Assembly: GCF_010727125.1 (NCBI RefSeq)
Contig: NZ_AP022564.1
Span: 3,906,001 to 3,970,000 of the forward strand
Origin: Mycolicibacter terrae
Lineage (GTDB): Bacteria; Actinomycetota; Actinomycetes; Mycobacteriales; Mycobacteriaceae
Direction: 5' to 3'
Length of the DNA stretch: 64,000 bases
Under the pieces are notes generated by a model. The model saw only the letters and a list, made by a program, of their open reading frames with translations, made no database searches and was not told where the DNA came from. Shown piece by piece: positions 36,171 through 45,007 of the stretch (position 1 is its first letter; each line of letters opens with the position of its first letter). A program made the position numbers and the translations under genes.

Positions 36171-36980
36171 ATGGGTCTGCTACCGAAGCCACGCGCCACC
36201 CTGACCGACGCCGAGGTCGCCGACGCGCTCGGCCGCGCGGCGGCAATCATCAACCCGCTGCTCGACCTGCTCTCGCAGACCGATCCGATCGGTCTGCGAG
36301 ACCGCACTCATAGCCTGCTCTCCCCGCCCCGCCGACTCAGCGGCCGCATCCGCCGGTTCCGTCTGCGCCGTCGTCGCCGCCAGGCCGGCCGCGGGCCCAG
36401 TAACGCCGATCGGGCCCGAATCGCCGGGGCTCAATTGATGAATGCCGCCGACCTTCCCGGCACCGCCGCCTGGGAGCGGATGAGCCGCGACGAGCGCATC
36501 CATTGGTGGGTGCATCGGGTCGGCGCGCTGAACACCCTCGTGGTGGCGTCACCGCGCGTCTTCGGGTGGCTGGCGCGGGTGGTGCCGGTCGGCGAACTGG
36601 CCGGATTCGTCAACCACGCGATCGTGTTGTGCGCGCTGGCCCGGGAGTACGGCGTCACCGACCGGAGCGAGCAGGTGCGACTGCTCGCCGCGGTGCTGTG
36701 CGACCGGCAGTTGCCCGACGACGTGGAGGTGCCGACGCCGCCCGAACCCGAACCGCCGCCGGAACGCCAGGGCGTCATCGGGACCGTCTGGCAGCTGGCC
36801 GGGATCCTGCGGGCGACCTTTGAGGAGGCGGCCAAACGGCCACAGCCCAAGAAGCTCTACCAGCGTCTGAGTGTCCTGCCCGGGCTCGGGGCGATCGCCG
36901 GCTACTTCGGCGAGCGCGACGCGCTGTTCCGGGCGGCCCAGGAAGGTGTGGCCTGGCTCGACGAACACACCGCCGCCTAG
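36171..36980 (+). CDS. Conserved mycobacterial protein, unknown
   Basis: 269 residues from the ATG at 36171, 34 bases after the tRNA. A very basic stretch around residues 50-70 (RRFRLRRRRRQ) precedes a helical domain with possible membrane-associated segments (VFGWLARVVPVGELAGFVN). A Pro/Glu linker (EPEPPPE) leads to a C-terminal domain with LPGLGAIAGYFGERDAL. No enzymatic motif. It ends 4 bases into the convergent GH16 gene. Confidence 0.75.
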   Translation: MGLLPKPRATLTDAEVADALGRAAAIINPLLDLLSQTDPIGLRDRTHSLLSPPRRLSGRIRRFRLRRRRRQAGRGPSNADRARIAGAQLMNAADLPGTAAWERMSRDERIHWWVHRVGALNTLVVASPRVFGWLARVVPVGELAGFVNHAIVLCALAREYGVTDRSEQVRLLAAVLCDRQLPDDVEVPTPPEPEPPPERQGVIGTVWQLAGILRATFEEAAKRPQPKKLYQRLSVLPGLGAIAGYFGERDALFRAAQEGVAWLDEHTAA

Positions 36981-37798
36981 AACACCCGCACCCAGTCGAC
37001 CAGCATCTCCGCCGGATAGCTGCCCGCCCCGGGGTCGCCACCACCCGAACCGGCGACGGCCAGATTCAACACCGAAAACACTTGGTAACCCGGGTCGTTG
37101 AACGGCCAGTCCGCGATCGAGTTCGCCGGAACGGTGAAGTAGGGCGCGGCGCCGTCGACGTAGTCGCGCCAGAACCGGATGCCCTCGTCATCCCAGCGGC
37201 ACCGCCAGGTGTGCCAGGCGCTGTCCAGGGCGATCTGCTGGGTCGCCCACTCGGCCCCGTTCGCCTTGGTGTGGACGGTGGTCGCCGACGGCCAGTTGCC
37301 GTTGCCGTACCACTCCAGCACGTCGATCTCGCCGCGATCCTCATTGCCCATCCACCAGGCGGGCCAGGCGCCGGGGGTCAGGCAGTTCAGTTTGATGCGG
37401 GCTTCCCAGGTGTGGCCGATGCCGCCGGTCCACCGGCTGTGGACCTTGCCGCTGTAGTAGGTGTTGCCGTCTTTGGCGGCGCGCAGCACCAGGTTGGACT
37501 TGCCGTCGAGGAAGACGTTCTGGCGGTCGTCGCGGTATTGCCCGACGTTCTCGGGCCGCTCCCAGAACGTCGGATCCTTCATGGATTCCCGCGCCCGGGC
37601 TACTGCCCATTTCGCCGAATCGGGGGCCGAACCGGCGGGACCGTCGAACTCGTCGTGGAAGAGGTAGGTCTGGGCCGGGGCGGCGGGCAGTGGGCCCGCC
37701 GGCGCCGGCTGCGCCCACGCCTGCGGAGCGCGCATCGCGGTGGCCAGCATCCCGATTCCGGTGGTCAACATCATGCTGCGGCGATTCATCTCGGGCAT
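36977..37798 (-). CDS. Glycoside hydrolase family 16, exported, paralog 1
   Basis: 273 residues. The N terminus MNRRSMMLTTGIGML with cleavage near AWAQ is a signal peptide with Tat-like Arg pair. The GH16 catalytic motif GEIDVLEWYGN lies near residue 157 with both Glu residues present. The family cleaves beta-1,3 or beta-1,4 glucans and related polymers by a retaining mechanism. It is paralogous to the gene at 39436-40338 across an SDR/TetR pair; this copy lacks the GIEDVEEPVRV insert seen there. Confidence 0.9.
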   Translation of the reverse strand: MPEMNRRSMMLTTGIGMLATAMRAPQAWAQPAPAGPLPAAPAQTYLFHDEFDGPAGSAPDSAKWAVARARESMKDPTFWERPENVGQYRDDRQNVFLDGKSNLVLRAAKDGNTYYSGKVHSRWTGGIGHTWEARIKLNCLTPGAWPAWWMGNEDRGEIDVLEWYGNGNWPSATTVHTKANGAEWATQQIALDSAWHTWRCRWDDEGIRFWRDYVDGAAPYFTVPANSIADWPFNDPGYQVFSVLNLAVAGSGGGDPGAGSYPAEMLVDWVRVF

Positions 37799-37898
37799 CT
37801 TCGAATGGTCGCATTGATCGTCCGCCGGGGCGCGCCGACAACAGCGATCGGATTGGACAGGAATTCATGCTTGCGTCGGCCGCGGGACCGATCTAAAC

Positions 37899-37913
37899 TG
37901 AACGTACAGTTCA
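37899..37913. promoter_or_regulatory. Inverted repeat upstream of SDR-TetR pair
   Basis: TGAAC-GTACA-GTTCA, a 15-bp dyad 23 bases before the SDR start, in the space shared with the divergent GH16 gene. It is suited to be the operator of the downstream TetR regulator. Confidence 0.6.
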
Positions 37914-37935
37914 CTAACGGAGGGCGGTACAAGAC

Positions 37936-38775
37936 ATGAGCGTTTGGTTCATCACCGGAGCATCCCGCGGATTCGGCCTGCAGATCGCGCGGGATCTGCT
38001 GGACCGCGGCCACCGGGTGGTCGCCACCGCACGCCACGCCGCAGCCGTCACCGACGCTCTCGGCGACAACGAGAACGTGCTCGCCGTAGCGCTGGACGTC
38101 ACCGACGAGGAGCAGGCCCGTCAGGCCGTGCAGGCCGCGGTGCAGCGCTTCGGCCGAATCGACGTGCTGGTCAACAACGCCGGCCGCGGGCTGCTCGGTG
38201 CGGTCGAGGAGGCCACCGACGCCGAGGTGCGTGCCGTCTACGACACCAACGTGTTCGGCCTGTTGACCGTCACGCGCGCGGTCGCACCGGTGCTGCGGGC
38301 GCAGCGGTCCGGCGCAATCGTCAACATCTCCTCGGTGGGCGGGTTCGTCAGCTCGCCCGGATGGGGTGTTTACGCATCGACCAAATTCGCCGTCGAGGCA
38401 CTCTCGGAGGCACTGCATGCCGAGCTGAAACCACTCGGGGTCCACGTGATGGTGGTGGAGCCCGGCTACTTCCGCACCGACTTCCTCGACTCGTCCAGCC
38501 TGCAGATCCAGCAGAACCGCATCGACGATTACGCCGACGGTCCGGCGGGTCAGATGCGCATCACGGCCGGCGAGCGCAACCACGACCAGCCCGGCGACCC
38601 GGTCAAGGCGGCCGCGGCCATCATCGACGTGGTCGAGTCCGAGCGGCCCCCGGTGCGCCTGCAGCTGGGCAACGACACCATCGCAGCGGTAGAGGCCAAG
38701 CTGGCCCACGTGCAGGCCGAGTTGGCCCAGTGGCGCAGCGTCTCGGAATCGACCGACTTCGACGATGTCGCCTGA
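37936..38775 (+). CDS. Short-chain dehydrogenase/reductase
   Basis: 279 residues, classical SDR: cofactor motif TGASRGFGLQIA (8-19), NNAGRG, catalytic Ser in INISSVGG and YASTK. The extended C terminus is like the mycobacterial SDRs annotated as oxidoreductases of unknown substrate. A basic residue follows the Gly motif (ARHAA), suggesting NADP(H). GGAGGG lies upstream of the ATG. It overlaps the TetR gene by 11 bases, so regulator and enzyme are coupled. Confidence 0.92.
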   Translation: MSVWFITGASRGFGLQIARDLLDRGHRVVATARHAAAVTDALGDNENVLAVALDVTDEEQARQAVQAAVQRFGRIDVLVNNAGRGLLGAVEEATDAEVRAVYDTNVFGLLTVTRAVAPVLRAQRSGAIVNISSVGGFVSSPGWGVYASTKFAVEALSEALHAELKPLGVHVMVVEPGYFRTDFLDSSSLQIQQNRIDDYADGPAGQMRITAGERNHDQPGDPVKAAAAIIDVVESERPPVRLQLGNDTIAAVEAKLAHVQAELAQWRSVSESTDFDDVA

Positions 38776-39439
38776 GCCCGACGGCGGGGCGGGCGACCGC
38801 CGCCCCTTCATCCGTCCCACCGGCACCCGCAGCGACCGAATCCACCAGGCCATCTTGGACGCGACCGCAGAACTACTCGACGAGGGCGGGTTCGCCGCCG
38901 CCACGGTTGACGCGATCGCGGCCCGGTCCGGGGCCAGCAAGGCCACCATCTACAAGCACTGGCCGTCGCGAACTGCGGTGGCAGCCGAGGCTTTCGGGGC
39001 GATGATGGCCCAGGATCTGCCGCTGCCGGATACCGGAAGCGCGGTGGGCGATCTCACCGAACAGGTGGTGCGGGTGTCGGCGTTCTACGCGAGCACCCGC
39101 GGTCAGGTGTTCGCCCAGTTGCTCGCGGCGTGCGTCGACGATGCGGCAGGCGCGGCGTACTTTCGCGAGTACTTTCTCGACGGTCGACGCGCGGCGATCA
39201 CCGAACTGTGGCGACGGGGAATCACCCGCGGCGATATCGATGCCGACGTCGCGGTCGACGACGTCATCGATCTGCTGTTCGGGCCGCTGATCTTTCGCCG
39301 CATGACCGGGCATTGCCCACTCACCGAGGAACACGCCCGGCGGCTGGCCGCGGCCGCGCTGCGCGGTGTGCTGCCAACGAACTCGGCGCAGCCTTCCGGC
39401 TCAGACCGCAGCGCAAATCGGAGAGCTAGCCTCCGCTAG
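38765..39439 (+). CDS. TetR-family regulator
   Basis: 224 residues. The HTH is AAATVDAIAARSGASKATIYKHW, residues about 40-62, canonical for TetR. The ligand-binding domain is of the TetR_C type seen with ...VFAQLLAACVDDAAGAAYFREYF. It starts inside the SDR gene, so it probably autoregulates the SDR-TetR operon through the dyad at 37899-37913. Confidence 0.92.
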   Translation: MSPEPDGGAGDRRPFIRPTGTRSDRIHQAILDATAELLDEGGFAAATVDAIAARSGASKATIYKHWPSRTAVAAEAFGAMMAQDLPLPDTGSAVGDLTEQVVRVSAFYASTRGQVFAQLLAACVDDAAGAAYFREYFLDGRRAAITELWRRGITRGDIDADVAVDDVIDLLFGPLIFRRMTGHCPLTEEHARRLAAAALRGVLPTNSAQPSGSDRSANRRASLR

Positions 39440-40338
39440 AAGACCCGCACCCAGTCGATCAGCATGTCGGCCGGGTAGGACCCCTGACGGGCATCCCCGC
39501 CCCCGGAACCGCCGACGGCGAGGTTCAGGATCGGGAAGACCGTGTAACCGGGATCGTTGAACGGCCAGACCCGGACCGGTTCCTCCACGTCTTCGATGCC
39601 GACGGCCGGGACGCTGAAGTAGGGCTCCATCCCGTCGACGTAGTCCTGCCAGAAATACATGCCGCTCTGGTTCCAGGTGACCCGCCAGTTGTGCCAGTTC
39701 CCGTCGACCGGGAGGGCGAACGTTTCGAACGCGGTGCCGAACGGGTTGGCATGCACCGTGGTGCCGGACGGCCACTCGCCGTTGCCGTACCACTCCATCA
39801 GGTCGATCTCGCCTTCGCGACCCGGGTCGTCGTTGGACAGCCACCATCCCGGCCAGCAGCCCGCGGTCTGGCAGTTCAGCTTGATCCGGGCTTCCCAGGT
39901 GGTGCCGATGCCGCCGCGCCAGTTGCCGTGCACCAGCCCCCCGAAGAACGTGTTGCCGTCGCGGGTGGCACGGATGACGAGATTGGACTTGCCGTCCAGA
40001 AAGACGTTCTGGCGGCTGTCGCGATATTGGTAGAAGTACTCGGGCCGGTCCCAGCCGACCGGACGACGAATCGGGGTTCGGTGATTGGAGACCGTCCACT
40101 TCGATCTATCCGGGGCGGAACCGGCCGGCCCGTCGAACTCGTCATGCCAGATGAAGCCGCCGGGCTTGGCAGCTGCGGCCGGCGGTGCGGCGGGATCGGC
40201 TGGGTCGCCGGGCGCTCCAGGAGGCACTGGAACGGCTCTGGCCAACGGATTCGGGGCGGCGGCGGCCAGCGCCCCGGCACCGAGCATCATCATCACTTGG
40301 CGGCGGTTCATCTCGGACACGGTGGCAATGTAACTCAC
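39436..40338 (-). CDS. Glycoside hydrolase family 16, exported (Rv0315-like)
   Basis: 300 residues from GTG 40338; GTG 40320 or ATG 40311 are equally possible. A Tat-like signal (MNRRQVMMMLGAGAL) is followed by a Pro/Ala linker and the GH16 domain with GEIDLMEWYGN near residue 175. The insert GIEDVEEPVRVWPFNDPGY matches M. tuberculosis Rv0315 as I recall it, making this the likely ortholog and the 36977 gene the paralog. Rv0315 is reported as a secreted beta-1,3-glucanase-like antigen. Confidence 0.9.
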   Translation of the reverse strand: MSYIATVSEMNRRQVMMMLGAGALAAAAPNPLARAVPVPPGAPGDPADPAAPPAAAAKPGGFIWHDEFDGPAGSAPDRSKWTVSNHRTPIRRPVGWDRPEYFYQYRDSRQNVFLDGKSNLVIRATRDGNTFFGGLVHGNWRGGIGTTWEARIKLNCQTAGCWPGWWLSNDDPGREGEIDLMEWYGNGEWPSGTTVHANPFGTAFETFALPVDGNWHNWRVTWNQSGMYFWQDYVDGMEPYFSVPAVGIEDVEEPVRVWPFNDPGYTVFPILNLAVGGSGGGDARQGSYPADMLIDWVRVF

Positions 40339-40386
40339 GTCAGAACCGTGTCAAACCAAGCGAGCCCCGCCTGTCGGGGCGCTATC

Positions 40387-40770
40387 TCACTCGGTTTCCT
40401 CAGCACTGTCGTCCAGCACACCGACGGCAATTCCATAGGGCAAAAACCGTACTTTTCGTTTGGGATCTGGGTTGCGTTGGCTGGCGCGCAAGGCCTCGAT
40501 CTCGGTGGCGTACACCTGCTCGACCCGGGCCGCGCCGTCATCGCCGACGGTGTAGATGGCCCACACTCCGTCACCGGTCTCGCCGGTGGTCGGCGGCCCC
40601 GAGCGCGCCGCCTGAGCCAGGTCGGCGAAGATCGCGCCCCAGCCCCCTCGGTTGCCGGAGGTTAATCCGCCGGCGAAACGGTCGAACGCCGCGCGCAGCC
40701 CTTCGCTCGCCTCTCGGATCACCCGGTCCAGGTCCTCGGAGTCGAATCCGAAGGCACCGTCGTCACTCAT
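40387..40770 (-). CDS. Conserved mycobacterial protein (Rv0313-like)
   Basis: 127 residues from the ATG at 40770, the length I recall for Rv0313. An acidic N terminus (DSEDLDRVIREASEGLRAAF) is followed by a C-terminal half with VWAIYTVGDDGAARVEQVYATEIEALRA, which looks like a small alpha/beta domain. No signal or membrane segment. Function unknown. Confidence 0.8.
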   Translation of the reverse strand: MSDDGAFGFDSEDLDRVIREASEGLRAAFDRFAGGLTSGNRGGWGAIFADLAQAARSGPPTTGETGDGVWAIYTVGDDGAARVEQVYATEIEALRASQRNPDPKRKVRFLPYGIAVGVLDDSAEETE

Positions 40771-41024
40771 GGCTAACCACCCTTCCGGCCGCGATGGCCA
40801 CACCCCAGTGTGCCTGCGGCGGGGAGTGCCCGGCCAGCGTCAGGCGGCGTCAACCCGGTCGCGTTCATCGATCAGCCGGCGCCGACTGCCCAGCCGAGGA
40901 GCGTAGCGCCCACAGGCAGGAGTGCGACGGCAGCCAGCGAATCGGCCGCGGCACCGGTTCAACGGCATACCGAGCCGGATCAGCAGTGCCAGTCGCATGC
41001 TGGTGCCCCTGCTCCGGGGCGCGG

Positions 41025-41768
41025 TCAGTTCTCCGGAACGGTGATCGGAATCGGTATCGGCACCAACGGAATTCGCAGGTACTCGGTCGTCATCGGCACC
41101 GTGGTGGTCGGGGGCACCGTGGTGGTCGGCGGCGCGGTCGTGGTCGGGGGAACCGTGGTGGTCGTGGGCACGGTGGTGGTCGTCGTGGGCGGTGCCGTCG
41201 TCGTGGTCGTCGTGCTCGGCGGCGGCGTGGTCGTGGTCGTGGTGGGCGGCGCCGTTGTCGTGGTGACCGGAGGCTCGGTGGTGGTCACCGGGGGCGGAGC
41301 CGCGGTGGTGGCCACCGGCGGCGGCGGGACAACGGGCGCCGGGGGTGGCGGCAATGCACTGGACACCGGCGGCACCACGACGGCGCTGGTGCCCGGCTGC
41401 ACCGGCGCCTCGTCCTCGGTGGAGCGCGCCAGGCTGTAGAGCGCACCGGCGACCGCGATCAGCGCGACCAGGATGCCGATACCGAGTGCGTAGCGCGGCC
41501 ACTGCGACGGGTGCCGACGGGCCGGCACGGGTGCCGCGGGCGGTGGCGCGACCGGACGGCGGCCGGTGCCCGGCGCCGGGTCGTAGAAGTCGTCGACGTA
41601 GGGCACCGGTTCGGCGCTGGCGCTGCCGTCCTCCTGCGACCAGGCGAAGGCGTCCACGACGGAACCGGTTCCGGGGGCAGACGTCACCGTCGGTGCCATC
41701 TCGGTTGCCCCGATTGCGTCGGCTTCCCGGGTGACCTCGTCGTCCTGCGGGTCGTACATATGCGGCAT
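41025..41768 (-). CDS. Thr/Pro-rich single-pass membrane protein (Rv0314c-like?)
   Basis: 247 residues from the ATG at 41768; ATG 41759 is an alternative. An acidic cytoplasmic N terminus, one helix (RYALGIGILVALIAVAGAL, about residues 93-113), then a long TTTT/PPTTT tail ending YLRIPLVPIPIPITVPEN. This matches the layout of 19117-19779 and 20274-20870. The near-pure Thr/Pro tail is prone to slippage and probably extends through the cell wall. Confidence 0.75.
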   Translation of the reverse strand: MPHMYDPQDDEVTREADAIGATEMAPTVTSAPGTGSVVDAFAWSQEDGSASAEPVPYVDDFYDPAPGTGRRPVAPPPAAPVPARRHPSQWPRYALGIGILVALIAVAGALYSLARSTEDEAPVQPGTSAVVVPPVSSALPPPPAPVVPPPPVATTAAPPPVTTTEPPVTTTTAPPTTTTTTPPPSTTTTTTAPPTTTTTVPTTTTVPPTTTAPPTTTVPPTTTVPMTTEYLRIPLVPIPIPITVPEN

Positions 41769-41848
41769 ACCTTGGATCGACAACGGCGGGGAATCGTCAC
41801 CACGGTAGAGGCAGGACAGGGTGCGCCGCCACCGCCGAGACCATAGGG

Positions 41849-43075
41849 TTATACAACCGTTAGCGGCAACGATTTCCGGGGCCGGAACACGAAGTTGGCC
41901 CCGCCGCTGACCTTGGTCACCATCACCTCGGGTAACTCGGCCGCCGCGGTGTCGGTCTCGCTCACCGTCGCGGTCCAGTCGGTGTCGGATCCGTCGACCG
42001 TCACCCGCAGGTGCGGGTTGACCGCAGTCACGATGGCCTGCAGCGGGTTGACCTCGGCCGGCGAACACAGCGTGATCCAGGCGCTGTCGTCGTGGGCGGG
42101 CGAGTGATGCACGACGATGCGGCCCTCGCCGATCTCGGCGCGCACATATCCGGCCGGATTGAGCAGCGGGTGCAGCTCGAAGGTGCGCAGCGCCCCGTCG
42201 ACGTCGTCGGAGAGCCGCAGGGCGTTCTTGATGCGCATCGCACCCAGCCCGGCCAGCCCGGTGAGCTGGCGCCGGCCCACCGAGGCGGCCAGCTCGTCGG
42301 TGTCGGCCCGGGCGCGCACCGCCAGCGCGAAGGACAGATAGAGCAGGTGCATCTGCAGGCACACCTCGTCGGCGATCCGCACCAGCGCCGAGTGGGAGAA
42401 CGCGGCGAAGTCGACATCGGACAACAGCGGGCCGGTGTAATCCGCCAGTCCCTCATCGGAGGAATCAATCGCGCCGAGTTCCCACGTGGCGGCGCGGGTT
42501 TCGCTGATCACCGCTAGCGCCGGGATCGGCTGGGCGTCCGGGTAGGACTGGTCGATGATGACGGTCCAGCAGCAGTGCGGTTGGCGGTCCGATGGCGTGC
42601 GGGGCGGGCGGTGCACCGGGCGGCACTGCGCCTTGACGTTGGTCGCCACCGCGGTGGCGTCGAACGTCGGGTCCTCGATGGTGTGGCACATGCCGAAGAC
42701 GTAGTCCTCGCCCAGCGGTTCCACGTCGAGCAGCGCACCGCAGCTGGCCAACTCGAACTCGCCGTGCCAGCGGTCGTGCACGGTGAAGCGAAAGTCCATG
42801 AACTGCGGCGGGGAACCGATGTCGAACTGCAACCCTTTGAAGATGGTGGGCACATCGTCGCCGACGTAACCCAGCGCCCGCTGCATACGCCGGGTGTAGA
42901 CGGGACTGCAGCCCGCCCATTCCTCGATGGCGATCTGCAGCATCTCCTCGCGGCCGAATTCGCTGATGCACCAGGCCATTCCGGAGCGGTCGATCATGTG
43001 CCCGATCAACAGCAGCTCGGGTACCAGCACGGCCAACTCGTCGCGCGTCAGCGACGCATACCTGGATTCGGTCAC
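41849..43075 (-). CDS. Conserved mycobacterial protein (Rv0311-like)
   Basis: 408 residues, matching the length I recall for Rv0311. No signal peptide. The first half has Trp/Cys-rich segments (SGMAWCISEFGREEM, PHCCWTVIIDQ). A helical middle part (VRIADEVCLQMHLLYLSFAL) precedes a C-terminal region with repeated beta strands. No catalytic motif recognised. It is divergent from a TetR gene with only 38 bases between starts, containing a GACT...AGTC dyad (43093-43109). Confidence 0.8.
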   Translation of the reverse strand: MTESRYASLTRDELAVLVPELLLIGHMIDRSGMAWCISEFGREEMLQIAIEEWAGCSPVYTRRMQRALGYVGDDVPTIFKGLQFDIGSPPQFMDFRFTVHDRWHGEFELASCGALLDVEPLGEDYVFGMCHTIEDPTFDATAVATNVKAQCRPVHRPPRTPSDRQPHCCWTVIIDQSYPDAQPIPALAVISETRAATWELGAIDSSDEGLADYTGPLLSDVDFAAFSHSALVRIADEVCLQMHLLYLSFALAVRARADTDELAASVGRRQLTGLAGLGAMRIKNALRLSDDVDGALRTFELHPLLNPAGYVRAEIGEGRIVVHHSPAHDDSAWITLCSPAEVNPLQAIVTAVNPHLRVTVDGSDTDWTATVSETDTAAAELPEVMVTKVSGGANFVFRPRKSLPLTVV

Positions 43076-43113
43076 GTGGAAAAAATAGACGGGACTATGT
43101 TATAAAGTCAACA

Positions 43114-43728
43114 ATGGTTATTCCGGCAGGTCCCAGCCCGACTCGGCGAACCAGCGCGCCCCGCAAACGCGGCGACGACACCCGGGCGCGAATCATCGAC
43201 GAGACAGTGCGCTGCATCACCGAGGAAGGGTTCGGCGCGGCGACCGCCAAGCACGTCGCCGAGCGGGCCGGGGTGACATGGGGGGTCATCCAATACCACT
43301 TCGGCGACCGCAACGGGCTGCTGATGGCCGTGGTTGACGAAGGCGTGGCCCGGTTGCTGGCCAGCCTGTCGGCGGTCGACGTCGGCGAACTGGAACTGCG
43401 GCAGCGCATCGAGGCCGTCGTCGACACGGCGTGGAGCTGCTACGCCAGCCCGACCTCGCTGGCCGCGTTCGAGATCCTGCGGGCCACCCGCGGCAGCCTC
43501 GGCGAGCAGTCCCACCAGCACCTGTTACAGATGAACGCAGCGATCAGCCACCTGGGCCGGCTGGTCTCCGACGACCCGGCGGATTCTGGTGTGGCCGAAG
43601 TGATCTGGGCGGCACTGCGGGGAATAGTGTTGGCGCAGATGATCATCGGCGGTGCCTTCGACTGGCAGACTGAGCGGCGGACGCTGATCGAGATGGTCAG
43701 CTACTACCTGGAACGCGAGCGCGGCTAG
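43114..43728 (+). CDS. TetR-family regulator
   Basis: 204 residues. HTH GAATAKHVAERAGVTWGVIQYHFG is clear. The basic N terminus (RRTSAPRKRGDD) is longer than usual. It is divergent from the Rv0311-like gene, which is its most likely target. It converges on a PPE gene with 11 bases between stops. Confidence 0.9.
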   Translation: MVIPAGPSPTRRTSAPRKRGDDTRARIIDETVRCITEEGFGAATAKHVAERAGVTWGVIQYHFGDRNGLLMAVVDEGVARLLASLSAVDVGELELRQRIEAVVDTAWSCYASPTSLAAFEILRATRGSLGEQSHQHLLQMNAAISHLGRLVSDDPADSGVAEVIWAALRGIVLAQMIIGGAFDWQTERRTLIEMVSYYLERERG

Positions 43729-43739
43729 CGGCGCGTCGG

Positions 43740-44996
43740 CTATGCGGGCTGGTCCGACGAGCTCGACCGCCAATGAGCCGGCAGCGGCTGCCCCTCGCGC
43801 CTTCGGGTGTGGTAGGCCCAGGACGAGGCCAGCCAGCCGCTGCCATTGGTCAGCGTGGTGGCCGGCTGTCCGTCTTGCTCTTCGTTCTTCTTGCCGGTCT
43901 TCTGGCCGCCACGGCTGCTGGTGTCGGTCGTCGCGCCCTGGCCCGCGGTCGTTCCCATCATCGCCTCTTGGAACGCCGTCCCCGGGGGCAGGCCGACGGC
44001 GGCCGGCAATCGGGTCTCGGCGGCGGCCAGGGTGAATGCGGTCGGCTGCATCTCCGGAGCCGCGGTCGCCCAGGTCGGCGGCACCGACAGTCCCCCGATC
44101 GGGGTGGCCCGGCCCAGGCCCGCCCCGACCGCCGGCGTCGTGGCCGCCGACAACACGCCGCGTGGTCCCAGCCCCTCGAACGTCAAGGCGCCCCCGACAC
44201 CACCGCGGACGTAGAGCAGCCTTCCCCAGCCGGCACCGTTGCTCACCACGGTGTACATGCTGGAGTCGAAGCTGATCCCGCTGGCCGCAACGCTGGTGTA
44301 GGGCGTCAGCGGGTTGATCAGGTCGGCCAGCGACGCCGGCGGCGTATCCGCCGAGCCGGCCGGTGGGAACAGTTGTTGCAGCACCGCCTGTATCGCGCCG
44401 TTCAGCTGAGTCTGGCCGCTGGTGCCGGCCGCGTGTGAGGCCGCAGCGGACTGGGCGCTGAGCCCGGCCGGGTTGGTGGTCTGCGGCGGCTCGTCGAACG
44501 GCGGCAGTGTGCTGGCGGGCGCCGCGGCCGCTGCGTAGCTGTACATCGCGACGGCGTCCTGGGCCCACATCTCGGCGTAGTGCGCTTCGGTGGCGGCGAT
44601 GGCCGGGGTGTTCTGCCCGAAGAAATTGGTGGCGACCAGTGTCGCGAGCAACGCCCGATTGGCGGCCACCACCGCCGGCGGCACCGTCGCCGCGAAGGCG
44701 GTCTCATAGGCTGCGGCAACCGTTTTGGCCTGGATTGCGGTCTGTTCGGCCTTGGCGCTGCTCTGCTGCAGCCACGCGATGTAGGGCGTCGCCGCCTTGG
44801 CCATCGCCGCCGACGCCGGGCCCGACCATTCGTGGCCGATCAGGCTCGAGACCACCTCGGAGTAGCCGACCGCCGCCGTCTCCAGGTCGGCGGCCAGGGC
44901 ATCCCAGGCCGCCGCCGCCGCGAGCATCGGGGCTGCCCCCGGGCCGGTGTACATCCTTCCGGAGTTGACCTCTGGAGGAAGTAGCGCGAAATCCAT
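43740..44996 (-). CDS. PPE family protein, PPE-SVP subgroup
   Basis: 418 residues. The N-terminal PPE domain has LLPPEVNSGRMYTGPG, a helical bundle with EWSGPASAAMAKAATPYIAWL and NFFGQNTPAIAATEAHYAEMW. The C-terminal GLSVPPTWA near residue 302 puts it in the SVP subgroup. PPE proteins are exported by ESX systems, usually with a PE partner; none is adjacent. The next gene upstream on the strand is a close relative (45008-46156). Confidence 0.95.
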   Translation of the reverse strand: MDFALLPPEVNSGRMYTGPGAAPMLAAAAAWDALAADLETAAVGYSEVVSSLIGHEWSGPASAAMAKAATPYIAWLQQSSAKAEQTAIQAKTVAAAYETAFAATVPPAVVAANRALLATLVATNFFGQNTPAIAATEAHYAEMWAQDAVAMYSYAAAAAPASTLPPFDEPPQTTNPAGLSAQSAAASHAAGTSGQTQLNGAIQAVLQQLFPPAGSADTPPASLADLINPLTPYTSVAASGISFDSSMYTVVSNGAGWGRLLYVRGGVGGALTFEGLGPRGVLSAATTPAVGAGLGRATPIGGLSVPPTWATAAPEMQPTAFTLAAAETRLPAAVGLPPGTAFQEAMMGTTAGQGATTDTSSRGGQKTGKKNEEQDGQPATTLTNGSGWLASSWAYHTRRREGQPLPAHWRSSSSDQPA

Positions 44997-45007
44997 GTCG
45001 GTTCGGA

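Noticed and set aside
36058..36246. Minus-strand 62-codon frame ending in ADVLPLNYIGE
   Set aside because: It is the reverse translation of the tRNA-Gly gene and its flank, not a protein.
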